Below, piece by piece: positions 1 through 5,815 of a DNA stretch of 6,594 nucleotides (the first letter of the stretch is position 1; each line of letters starts with the position of its first letter). The stretch comes from Chryseobacterium sp. UBA6632. GTDB lineage: Bacteria; Bacteroidota; Bacteroidia; Flavobacteriales; Weeksellaceae. A program made the translations under genes and the position numbers. The notes beneath the pieces are model-generated. The model did not search any database and was not told the origin of the DNA. It saw nothing but the letters and a program-made list of their open reading frames with translations. The DNA lies in assembly GCA_002455915.1 (NCBI GenBank), contig DKLU01000038.1, positions 1 through 6,594 on the forward strand. The letters run 5' to 3'.

Positions 1-250
1 GTCTGCTAAAAAATTATATATTGACGAACTTTACAATGCATTAATTGTAAAAACTGTTGAAGGATTAGGACGCGGAGGAAAGATGTTTGATAAAGGTATT
101 CTTGATCGTTTTGTAGACTTCGTAGGTGAAGGTGCTGAAGACAGCGGAAAAGCGATGAAGCGTATCCAGAATGGAAATGTAGAAAACTACATTCTAATCA
201 TGTCTTTGGCTGTGGGAATTATACTGATTGTTAACTTTATATTACAATAA
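1..250 (+). CDS. nuoL: NADH-quinone oxidoreductase subunit L, C-terminal end (5' truncated by window)
   Basis: This is the last 82 codons of the large antiporter-like membrane subunit of complex I, which takes part in proton pumping across the inner membrane. The reading frame starts at base 2; base 1 belongs to a split codon. The visible part begins with the KKLYIDELYNALIVK stretch, typical of the NuoL C-terminal region. A soluble, charged amphipathic segment follows (about residues 20-60 of the fragment). A last hydrophobic helix (about residues 62-80) ends two residues before the stop. In the family, the C-terminal part of NuoL contains a long lateral helix along the membrane arm and a final transmembrane helix; this fragment fits the end of that arrangement. 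The TAA stop at 248-250 shares its last A with the ATG of nuoM, so the two genes are probably translationally coupled. The assignment relies on the sequence pattern and on the nuoM-nuoN genes that follow directly. Confidence 0.93.
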   Translation, partial: SAKKLYIDELYNALIVKTVEGLGRGGKMFDKGILDRFVDFVGEGAEDSGKAMKRIQNGNVENYILIMSLAVGIILIVNFILQ

Positions 251-1743
251 TGTCTGGTTTATTATTAACATTATTACTATTACCTCTAGTAGGTTCGGGA
301 TTAGTTTTTGCATGGAAAGATAAATCCAGCAAATATTTGGCACTGGGAATTGCATTGGTACAAATGCTTGTAACGTTCTATATTGCTTCGGATTTCAATT
401 TTGGACCGACAGTGGATAGTTCTTTACAGTATGAGATTACCTATCCTTGGTCACAATTTATTAAAAGTACGCTTCACTTCGGTATCGATGGGATGAGCTT
501 ACTTCTTTTATTGTTGACGAATATTTTAGCGCCAATCATTATTTTATCTTCTTTTAATGAAAATGTAAGCTACAGAAACACTTTCTACGGTTTGATTTTG
601 CTAATGCAGTTCGGATTGGTAGGAGTTTTCACGTCGCTGGACGGATTATTATTCTACATTTTCTGGGAAGTAACCTTGATTCCGATTTGGTTCATTGCCG
701 GACTTTGGGGTCAGGAAAATAAAAGAATGGAGTTCACTACGAAATTCTTCGTATATACATTCGTTGGGTCATTATTCATGTTAGCCGGATTGATTTATGT
801 TTACAATCACTCTGCATCTTTTGCACTGACAGATTTATATAATGCTCAATTAAACGAAACACAACAGACTGTGGTATTCTGGTTCATTTTCTTTGCTTTT
901 GCAGTGAAATTACCGGTATTCCCTTTCCATACATGGCAGCCGGATACGTATACCTATTCACCAACTCAGGGATCGATGCTTTTATCAGGTATCATGCTTA
1001 AAATGGCGGTGTACGGAGTTATGCGTTATTTATTACCAATCACTCCCCTTCCAATTGCAGGAATTTCAGGACAGATTGTAATTATCCTTGCAATTGTAGG
1101 AATTGTTCACGGAGCATTGATCGCGATCATCCAGACAGATATGAAGAGAATCATTGCGTATTCTTCTTTCTCTCACGTTGGATTAATGGTGGCAGGTATC
1201 TTCGCTTCTGCGGTAGTTACGTTAAGGGGAACTTTCAACATCGAAGGTGCTGAAGGTGCTTTGGTACAGACTTTCGCTCACGGTATCAACGTGGTAGGTT
1301 TATTCTACTGTTGTGATATTTTATACAAGAGATTTAAATCAAGAGACATCAGACAAATGGGAGGTTTGGCCAAAGTTGCTCCTAAGTTTGCTGTATTGTT
1401 CCTGATCATTTTATTAGGTTCAATGGGAGTTCCATTGACTAATGGATTCATCGGAGAATTTATCCTGTTGAAAGCAGTATATGATTTTAACGGATTGGCA
1501 GCGGTAATCGCTGGTCTTACGGTAATTCTTTGTGCTGTATACTTATTGAGATTCTACGGAAAAGCAATGTTTGGACAAGGTGACGATGCCGTGTTAAGCA
1601 CTGTAAAAGATTTATCTGCAGTAGAATTCTCTGTATTGGCAAGTTTAGCGGTTTTTGTGATTGTATTTGGTATTTTCCCACAACCGATAATCGAAATGGT
1701 GAATAGTTCGTTGAAGTTTATCTACCAATCAATGGTAAGCTAA
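250..1743 (+). CDS. nuoM: NADH-quinone oxidoreductase subunit M (complex I proton-translocating subunit)
   Basis: This 497-aa polytopic membrane protein is one of three antiporter-like subunits that pump protons in complex I, which oxidises NADH and reduces a quinone (menaquinone in most Bacteroidota). Its length is normal for NuoM. Visible family landmarks are the buried glutamate E140 in LLFYIFWEVTLIP, K220 in FAVKLPVFPFHTWQPD, K251 in GIMLKM, the QTDMKRIIAYSS-SHVG motif at about 295-311, and E403 in GFIGEF near the end, where NuoM characteristically has Glu. Where many proteobacterial NuoM proteins have an AHTEAPTAGS-like loop, this one has TYTYSPTQGS (233-242), which I take to be a Bacteroidota variant. 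The ATG at 250 overlaps the nuoL stop by one base. This start gives a normal hydrophobic first helix (about residues 3-21), so it is preferred. The gene lies mid-operon, 16 bases before nuoN. Confidence 0.97.
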   Translation: MSGLLLTLLLLPLVGSGLVFAWKDKSSKYLALGIALVQMLVTFYIASDFNFGPTVDSSLQYEITYPWSQFIKSTLHFGIDGMSLLLLLLTNILAPIIILSSFNENVSYRNTFYGLILLMQFGLVGVFTSLDGLLFYIFWEVTLIPIWFIAGLWGQENKRMEFTTKFFVYTFVGSLFMLAGLIYVYNHSASFALTDLYNAQLNETQQTVVFWFIFFAFAVKLPVFPFHTWQPDTYTYSPTQGSMLLSGIMLKMAVYGVMRYLLPITPLPIAGISGQIVIILAIVGIVHGALIAIIQTDMKRIIAYSSFSHVGLMVAGIFASAVVTLRGTFNIEGAEGALVQTFAHGINVVGLFYCCDILYKRFKSRDIRQMGGLAKVAPKFAVLFLIILLGSMGVPLTNGFIGEFILLKAVYDFNGLAAVIAGLTVILCAVYLLRFYGKAMFGQGDDAVLSTVKDLSAVEFSVLASLAVFVIVFGIFPQPIIEMVNSSLKFIYQSMVS

Positions 1744-1759
1744 TTTGATATTTTAAGAA

Positions 1760-3145
1760 ATGAGTGTTTTAATTATTGTTTTCCTAACGGCAGTTGTTGC
1801 GTTATTTTCAGGAGTTTTTGAACAAGGGAAATTCGCAAGATACATTGGGATTTTGGGATTAATCATCGCATTATGGGTAAGTTTCATGCCAGAATGTGCT
1901 TTCTTCGGACAGTACAAACATATGTATGACTACACAGCCAATACTGCGTTATTCACTAAAATATCAATCGTAACGACATTATTATTATTCTTTTTGGGAG
2001 GTTTTGCATTCAGCAACCATAGAAGTCACCAATCTGAATTATACGCTTTAATGCTTTTCGCATTGTGCGGTGGAATTATCCTTTTCGGATACCAAAACTT
2101 AGTAACGCTATTCTTAGGAGTTGAAATCCTTTCTATTCCTTTATATGTAATGGCGGGAGCTAACAAAACTGATTTGAGATCAAACGAAGCTTCAATCAAA
2201 TATTTCTTAATGGGTGCATTCGCAACAGGTTTTTTACTGTTCGGTATCGCATTTATCTACGGAAGCGTTGGAAGTTTCGATTTATATAAAATCCAGGATT
2301 TCGGAGTTTCAAATCCTAAAGACGTGATGTTCATCTTAGGAGTTTTATTGATTCTTTGTGCATTGGCATTCAAAGTAGCATTGGCACCTTTCCACATGTG
2401 GAGCCCTGATGTTTATTTCGGAGCGCCTTCATTAATCACCGCTTTCATGGCGAGTGTTGTAAAGATCTCAGGATTTTTTGCACTATTCAGATTAATGACG
2501 ATTGGTTTCGGAGGAGTTACAGAAGAATGGATCAATGTTTTCGGAGTATTCTTAATTATCACATTGCTTTTGGCAAACGTTATGGGTCTTGCTCAGACGA
2601 ATGCAAAAAGAATGTTGGCCTACTCTTCAGTTTCTCACGCGGGATACATCGGTTTGGTGTTCTTCGGAATGACAAGCCTTTCTACTTATAATTTGGCGTT
2701 CTATTTATTTGCGTACGCTTTATCAACAGTAGGAGTTTTTATGTGTCTGATTTATGTTGAAAAGCTAAAAAGAGAAACTTCTTTCGGAGCTTTCAAAGGA
2801 TTGGCAAAAACAGAACCTTTATTGGCAACAGTAGCGGCAATTTCTATGCTTTCAATGGCAGGAATTCCGTTAACGGCAGGTTTCATGGGGAAATTTGCTT
2901 TATTCTCTCAGGCAATGAATTCTAACCACGGAGTATTCTTGGTAATCGTAGCAGTTTTGGGTTCTGCTCTTTCTATTGCCTACTATTTAAGACTGATTAT
3001 TTCTATGTTCTTCTTCAAAGAAAGCACGTTCAAATCTTCAGAAAAAGTAACACTGACTTACAATATTGTGGCGGTTTGCATCATCGCATCAGTTATTGTT
3101 TTAGGAGTTGCTCCGGATTTATTTGCAGGAGTTTTCGGATTGTAA
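1760..3145 (+). CDS. nuoN: NADH-quinone oxidoreductase subunit N (complex I proton-translocating subunit)
   Basis: This 461-aa polytopic membrane protein is the third antiporter-like subunit of complex I and normally sits next to the NuoA/J/K/H part of the membrane arm. The length is within the usual bacterial range. Landmarks of the proton path are E122 in FLGVEILSIPLYV, K205 in FKVALAPFHMWSPDVYFGAP, K235 in VVKISGF, and the QTNAKRMLAYSSVSHAGY motif (279-296). K378 in GFMGKF takes the place of the NuoM glutamate E403; Lys at this site is characteristic of NuoN and separates it from NuoM. The ATG at 1760 follows an A-rich TTTTAAGAA leader 16 bases after the nuoM stop. It precedes a first hydrophobic helix (residues 2-18). 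It is the last gene of the nuo operon, with a terminator 25 bases beyond its stop. Confidence 0.97.
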   Translation: MSVLIIVFLTAVVALFSGVFEQGKFARYIGILGLIIALWVSFMPECAFFGQYKHMYDYTANTALFTKISIVTTLLLFFLGGFAFSNHRSHQSELYALMLFALCGGIILFGYQNLVTLFLGVEILSIPLYVMAGANKTDLRSNEASIKYFLMGAFATGFLLFGIAFIYGSVGSFDLYKIQDFGVSNPKDVMFILGVLLILCALAFKVALAPFHMWSPDVYFGAPSLITAFMASVVKISGFFALFRLMTIGFGGVTEEWINVFGVFLIITLLLANVMGLAQTNAKRMLAYSSVSHAGYIGLVFFGMTSLSTYNLAFYLFAYALSTVGVFMCLIYVEKLKRETSFGAFKGLAKTEPLLATVAAISMLSMAGIPLTAGFMGKFALFSQAMNSNHGVFLVIVAVLGSALSIAYYLRLIISMFFFKESTFKSSEKVTLTYNIVAVCIIASVIVLGVAPDLFAGVFGL

Positions 3146-3169
3146 AAATCAATCTTTAAAATAAAAATC

Positions 3170-3200
3170 AAAAGCACAGCATTTATGTTGTGCTTTTTTT
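3170..3200 (+). terminator. Rho-independent terminator of the nuo operon
   Basis: AAAAGCACAGCA (3170-3181) pairs with TGTTGTGCTTTT (3186-3197) through one G-T wobble around a TTTA loop. An uninterrupted T tract runs from 3194 to 3200. It lies 25 bases past the nuoN stop in the correct orientation. The left arm begins with four A residues that can pair with the T tract, so partial function in the reverse direction is possible. Confidence 0.92.
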
Positions 3201-3244
3201 GTGGTTTAAAATTCGATTGAAACTTGGTTAATTAGGTTCAATCT

Positions 3245-3259
3245 CAAAACTTGGGGGAG
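3245..3259 (+). repeat. Left copy of a 15-bp perfect inverted repeat
   Basis: CAAAACTTGGGGGAG is the exact reverse complement of 3588-3602. The G5 run stands out in an AT-rich background. The match stops exactly after base 3259 on the inner side and continues imperfectly outward to 3235. Confidence 0.9.
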
Positions 3260-3338
3260 AATTTTTTATCTTATATAAGTGGAACGGCCTTGTGAAACTT
3301 AAAAACATCTCTTGATCATAAAACTTTGTGGGCTTTGT

Positions 3339-3351
3339 GCTCAAAGTTGAA
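3339..3351 (+). repeat. 13-bp direct repeat, copy 1
   Basis: GCTCAAAGTTGAA occurs here and again at 3635-3647. This copy lies inside the candidate mobile segment and the second lies just outside it. The copy overlaps a small hairpin (CTTTG 3333-3337 with CAAAG 3342-3346). Its function is unknown. Confidence 0.8.
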
Positions 3352-3552
3352 GGCTTTGAATTTTTATAGTTAATTATTGCTATCATTTGCTGAGTAAAAC
3401 GCCATTGCCTCAAATTTATGTTTGCTTTATTGGAATCGGCGAAACTTCGTTTTGCGATCGAAAATATTTAAAATGATAGGTAAAGCTTTAGCGATCGATA
3501 GCGTTAAAAAGAAAATAAAGAATTATTTTAGTCTTGTTTTCTAATACCCTGC

Positions 3553-3577
3553 TTAGATCCCTTCTGGGATGACAAAC
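3553..3577. repeat. Short palindromic intergenic repeat-like unit
   Basis: ATCCC (3557-3561) and GGGAT (3566-3570) form a five-base stem around TTCT, followed by GACAAAC. The phrase TTAGATCCC-TTCT-GGGATGACA resembles the 'TGTCATTCC...GGAATCTAA' type of dispersed intergenic repeat I associate with Chryseobacterium-like genomes. That comparison is from memory only. Confidence 0.4.
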
Positions 3578-3587
3578 TTTTTCCTTA

Positions 3588-3602
3588 CTCCCCCAAGTTT
3601 TG
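3588..3602 (-). repeat. Right copy of a 15-bp perfect inverted repeat
   Basis: CTCCCCCAAGTTTTG is the exact reverse complement of 3245-3259, 328 bases away. It continues imperfectly outward to 3612 as part of the candidate terminal inverted repeat. Confidence 0.9.
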
Positions 3603-3634
3603 TAACTGATCCTTTAATTAGCTGACAGACGCAA

Positions 3635-3647
3635 GCTCAAAGTTGAA
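3635..3647 (+). repeat. 13-bp direct repeat, copy 2
   Basis: This is an exact copy of 3339-3351 (GCTCAAAGTTGAA), in the same orientation, 296 bases downstream. Both are followed by a CTTT/ACTTT phrase a few bases later, suggesting fragments of one family of dispersed intergenic repeats. Confidence 0.8.
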
Positions 3648-3654
3648 TACTTTA

Positions 3655-3694
3655 CTTCTTCCATCTTCCAGCCTCCAGCTTCCCTCTTCCATTC
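3655..3694. repeat. Pyrimidine-rich imperfect tandem tract
   Basis: The + strand here is almost all C and T, built from loosely repeated CTTCCA/CTCCAG units (CTTCTTCCATCTTCCAGCC and onward). It has no reading frame of interest. It could be a decayed short tandem repeat or part of a dispersed intergenic repeat, and is annotated only for its composition. Confidence 0.55.
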
Positions 3695-3754
3695 AAACTT
3701 ATTCCTACCTAAACTTTTTATTACCAAAAATCATATTATCTGATTTTAATTTTT

Positions 3755-3762
3755 TATTTTTG
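3755..3762 (+). promoter_or_regulatory. Bacteroidota-type -7 promoter element ahead of the accessory genes
   Basis: TATTTTTG fits the flavobacterial -7 consensus TAnnTTTG exactly. It is 20 bases before the ATG of the 28-codon ORF and about 120 bases before the LysM gene. No TTTG/TTG -33 box is visible at the expected distance, so it is an incomplete match in T-rich DNA. A promoter is expected somewhere here because the nuo operon is terminated at 3200. Confidence 0.45.
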
Positions 3763-3782
3763 AAAATATAAAACACCAAATA

Positions 3783-3869
3783 ATGAAAAATACTACTTTC
3801 CAAAAGAAATTCTTTTTGCAACAATCTGCTCAGCAACTTTTCACTTTTCTCAATATCATTTCATTGTAA
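3783..3869 (+). CDS. 28-aa hypothetical small ORF in the leader of the LysM gene
   Basis: The ORF runs ATG 3783 to TAA 3867-3869, encoding MKNTTFQKKFFLQQSAQQ followed by LFTFLNIISL. It is a basic, Gln/Phe-rich start with a hydrophobic end and no recognised family. Its TAA lies 12 bases before the ATG of the LysM gene. Its leader carries ATAAAACAC (3768-3776), the same 9-mer found just before the LysM-DUF4280 gene (4951-4959), and TAAAAACAC occurs before the third gene. It also sits at a normal distance behind a TAnnTTTG element. This context suggests a real translation start. It may be a small gene of the cassette, an upstream ORF influencing the LysM gene, or the surviving 5' end of a lost gene. 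The short length makes chance a serious alternative. Confidence 0.35.
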   Translation: MKNTTFQKKFFLQQSAQQLFTFLNIISL

Positions 3870-3881
3870 ATTTTCAACATC

Positions 3882-4937
3882 ATGAATATATTTTTACAAA
3901 CCCATATTGTGAAAAAAGGTGAAACATTGGAACAAATTGCCGAAATGTATCATATCCCGGATATTAATATTTTAAAAGATCATCATTACCTTCATACGCC
4001 TGATGATTCCAACCATTTAGGTCCTACTCTATTTGCCGGACAGGAAATTTTCATACCCGACCAAAAAGAAATTGAATATTATATTCTTAAAAAAAAACAA
4101 GTTTTAGAAGAAAGGAAAAACCGGGCAAACAATCTAATTGAAAACGGAATTCTGCTTCCGATTTTTAATGAGATGGATGAAAAAATTCAATTCATCATTC
4201 AGGATTTTTCGGATGATATTCTTCAAAATACAAGTGAATTTGAAGTACGACTGAAGTATCTGGAGAAAGAAGAGCAGCTTTTTACTATTCTGTATCAAAA
4301 AAAGCTACTTACGATAAACGGTGAAAAAGCAGAAATGAAAGCTTATGAACTGGCATTGAAATGTTCTGCTTGCTTATATCCGGCAGGACTGGAAATTGAT
4401 CTTAACAGAAAAATTCATGACATAAAAAATTATCATGAAATTTTGAAAAGATGGAAAACCACTCAACAAGAGTTATTGAAAATTTATACTGATGAAAATT
4501 CGCTCACGTATATTGAAGAAGTCAACAGAACCATTGAAGTAAAAAATGAGCTTATAAAAGCTTATCAGCAGGATTTGTTTTTGCAAACCTATTTTTATCC
4601 TTATTTCAAAAAATACACTTCAGGAAAAAATGAAAGCAACAGCAGATATATGCCTGAAAGAATTTTGTATAAAAATCAACACCTCCTCACGATCGCGGAA
4701 GATATTTCCATCATGTTCAATGCAGAATGTATCGATGATCGAAGTCAGCAGGAAATTCTGAATCATCTGCCGATCAGCAATGCAGAACACGACGAAGATG
4801 AATTGCTGGAATCTAAAATTACGGGAAACTTTCATCTGTCTAAACAACATAAACTCCTGCAACAGGCTGATATTATTATCGATTCATATTTCTATAATGT
4901 AAAGGAAACTACAAAAATTAAACTCAATTTAAAATAA
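3882..4937 (+). CDS. LysM-domain protein with unrecognised helical body, possible injection-system adaptor
   Basis: The protein has 351 aa. An N-terminal LysM module (about residues 8-59) opens with HIVKKGETLEQIAEMYH and closes with LFAGQEIFIP. It has a longer middle loop than a standard LysM (about 33-50, DHHYLHTPDDSNHLGP). From about 62 to 345 it is rich in Lys, Glu, Ile and Leu and looks mostly helical, with probable coiled-coil stretches near 62-85 and 115-145. One CxxC pair (CSAC, 161-164) is present. I recognise no catalytic motif and no family for this body. There is no signal peptide or membrane segment, so the protein is cytoplasmic unless exported by a specialised machine. LysM modules bind peptidoglycan in cell-wall enzymes but also occur in baseplate and adaptor proteins of contractile injection systems. 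The DUF4280 gene 36 bases downstream favours the second role. The ATG at 3882 is chosen because it sits seven residues before the LysM core. The function is inferred from context only. Confidence 0.85.
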   Translation: MNIFLQTHIVKKGETLEQIAEMYHIPDINILKDHHYLHTPDDSNHLGPTLFAGQEIFIPDQKEIEYYILKKKQVLEERKNRANNLIENGILLPIFNEMDEKIQFIIQDFSDDILQNTSEFEVRLKYLEKEEQLFTILYQKKLLTINGEKAEMKAYELALKCSACLYPAGLEIDLNRKIHDIKNYHEILKRWKTTQQELLKIYTDENSLTYIEEVNRTIEVKNELIKAYQQDLFLQTYFYPYFKKYTSGKNESNSRYMPERILYKNQHLLTIAEDISIMFNAECIDDRSQQEILNHLPISNAEHDEDELLESKITGNFHLSKQHKLLQQADIIIDSYFYNVKETTKIKLNLK

Positions 4938-4942
4938 TTTTA

Positions 4943-4950
4943 TACATTTG
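4943..4950 (+). promoter_or_regulatory. Possible internal -7 promoter element before the LysM-DUF4280 gene
   Basis: TACATTTG matches TAnnTTTG exactly in the 36-base gap between the two LysM genes, 23 bases before the ATG at 4974. ATAAAACAC follows it immediately. No -33 box is evident upstream, where the LysM gene ends. Independent transcription of the spike-tip gene is possible, but read-through from the upstream gene is just as likely. Confidence 0.35.
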
Positions 4951-4973
4951 ATAAAACACAAAAAAACACAATC

Positions 4974-5798
4974 ATGAAAGAATATAAAGTTCAAGAAGGT
5001 GATACTCTGCTGTCCCTTTCTCAAAAATTAGGCTTACCGAGCGCCTATTCGCTTAAAGAATTCCACAACTTCAAAGGCCCCATCGAACGCGGCATCGGAA
5101 ATGAGATAAAAGAAGGCATGATTCTCACCATTCCGGAACCGCATGAAGTGGAAAAAATGAATGCTGTTATCGCAGAAAGAAGGAAAAAAACGGAAGAAGC
5201 TAAAGCTCAAGAAAACAAAGCCGAAAATAATGATACAGAAAAATCTTCTGGTGATTCATCTTTAAATGCTGAGCAGAATACAGAGTCCAAAGAAGAAAAA
5301 GAAACGAAAGAGAAAGATGCGGGTGAGCATGACGGCAAACTTTTCATCATCCAGAAAGGAAAGGCGATTTGCGATAAAGGAACAAAGTTTCCGCAATTTA
5401 AAGTGAGCAGCCATAAAAAGCATTACATCAATAACGAAGATCATTCTGATGATTATCTTGCTGTTACCGAAAATGATCTTCAGTTTAATCCGCCTGCGGT
5501 TCCCTTTGGAAACTGTTCGCTGCAAAATAATCAGCCCTGCACCTTTGCTCCCGCAGGAAAATGGAAGAAATTTTATCCTGACACCAAAGTTTTGGGAAAT
5601 GCTTTTCTGACCGAAATCTCAGAACTTCAATGTTCCATGGGGGGAAAAATAAAAATCCTGGATCACGGGCAACGCGCGCAGCTCAGCAAACAGAATTTTA
5701 AAAATGCTGATCCGAAAGTACATCAATACATTAACCCGACAGTGGATTTGAGGAAGTTTAATGATCAGTTGGACGAAGAAGAATTAGATGCTTATTAA
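4974..5798 (+). CDS. LysM and DUF4280 (PAAR-like) domain protein, probable spike tip of a contractile injection system
   Basis: The protein has 274 aa in three parts. Residues 2-54 are a compact LysM module (EYKVQEGDTLLSLSQKLGLP to EGMILTIP). Residues 55-120 are a highly charged, low-complexity Lys/Glu/Asn/Ser linker. Residues 121 to about 240 are a DUF4280 domain with the expected cysteine pattern: C133 in KAICDKG, C181 in PFGNC, C189 in QPC, and C220 in LQCSMGGKIKILDHGQ. A short acidic tail ends in DEEELDAY. DUF4280 is a PAAR-like fold. Members form the sharpened tip on VgrG-type spikes of type VI secretion and related injection machines, and often recruit effectors; the four cysteines may bind metal or stabilise the cone. 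No signal peptide is present. The ATG at 4974 follows an A-rich leader (AAAACACAAAAAAACACAATC) and starts two residues before the LysM core. The next gene starts 17 bases after the stop. The domain call is from motif recognition. Confidence 0.88.
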   Translation: MKEYKVQEGDTLLSLSQKLGLPSAYSLKEFHNFKGPIERGIGNEIKEGMILTIPEPHEVEKMNAVIAERRKKTEEAKAQENKAENNDTEKSSGDSSLNAEQNTESKEEKETKEKDAGEHDGKLFIIQKGKAICDKGTKFPQFKVSSHKKHYINNEDHSDDYLAVTENDLQFNPPAVPFGNCSLQNNQPCTFAPAGKWKKFYPDTKVLGNAFLTEISELQCSMGGKIKILDHGQRAQLSKQNFKNADPKVHQYINPTVDLRKFNDQLDEEELDAY

Positions 5799-5815
5799 AT
5801 TAAAAACACAAAAAT

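Larger units (their letters stand above)
3235..3612. mobile_element. Candidate MITE-like element with 25-bp terminal inverted repeats
   Basis: The left end 3235-3259 and the reverse complement of the right end 3588-3612 match at 21 of 25 positions. The inner 15 bases are identical (CAAAACTTGGGGGAG at 3245-3259 against CTCCCCCAAGTTTTG at 3588-3602). The outer 10 bases both start with GG and match at 6 positions. TTAATTA directly abuts the left end (3228-3234). The same seven bases lie one base beyond the right end (3614-3620), so they could be a target-site duplication. The 378-bp interior encodes no transposase or other convincing protein, which is how a non-autonomous element would look. Alternatives are two unrelated intergenic repeats that happen to lie in opposite orientation, or a long-range RNA stem. 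TTAATTA alone is weak evidence in such AT-rich DNA. Confidence 0.4.
3201..3754. other. Gene-free intergenic stretch made of repeat-like DNA
   Basis: No convincing coding region exists on either strand here. The only long open frame (minus strand, 3228-3413, 61 codons) has no recognisable features and crosses the repeat boundaries. After the nuo terminator there is a weak second hairpin, GATTGAA at 3215-3221 with TTCAATC at 3237-3243. The inverted-repeat-bounded segment 3235-3612 follows, then a pyrimidine-rich tandem-like tract at 3655-3694. GCGATCGA occurs at 3454-3461 and again at 3491-3498. Several phrases resemble short dispersed repeats I associate with flavobacterial intergenic regions: CTTTGTGGGCTTTGTGCTCA near 3333, and TTAGATCCCTTCTGGGATGACA near 3553. 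That resemblance is from memory and was not searched. The stretch separates the core nuo operon from the accessory gene group. Confidence 0.7.

Noticed and set aside
3228..3413. Minus-strand open frame of 61 codons in the intergenic stretch
   Set aside because: It crosses the left inverted repeat, has no domain-like features or credible upstream signals, and lies in repeat-like DNA. It is treated as a chance frame.
3454..3498. Two GCGATCGA copies 37 bases apart as an operator pair or HIP1-like repeat
   Set aside because: HIP1 is GCGATCGC and cyanobacterial; the sequences around these two copies differ and they are not placed at a promoter. Kept only as a note in the intergenic entry.
3201..3754. 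CRISPR array, tRNA or structured riboswitch in the long intergenic gap
   Set aside because: There are no evenly spaced direct repeats with unique spacers, no cloverleaf with a CCA-proximal arm, and no recognised aptamer motif.
4620..4862. Minus-strand open frame of 80 codons
   Set aside because: It is antisense to the 351-aa LysM gene and has a Phe/Ile-rich composition typical of the reverse of Lys/Glu-rich coding sequence.
3882..4937. Reading the LysM protein as a secreted peptidoglycan hydrolase
   Set aside because: No signal peptide and no hydrolase catalytic motif are visible, and the neighbour is a PAAR-like protein rather than a cell-wall gene.
5262..5525. Minus-strand open frame of 87 codons
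   Set aside because: It is antisense to the LysM-DUF4280 gene. Its Phe/Leu-rich segment is the mirror of the Lys/Glu linker, not a real membrane helix.
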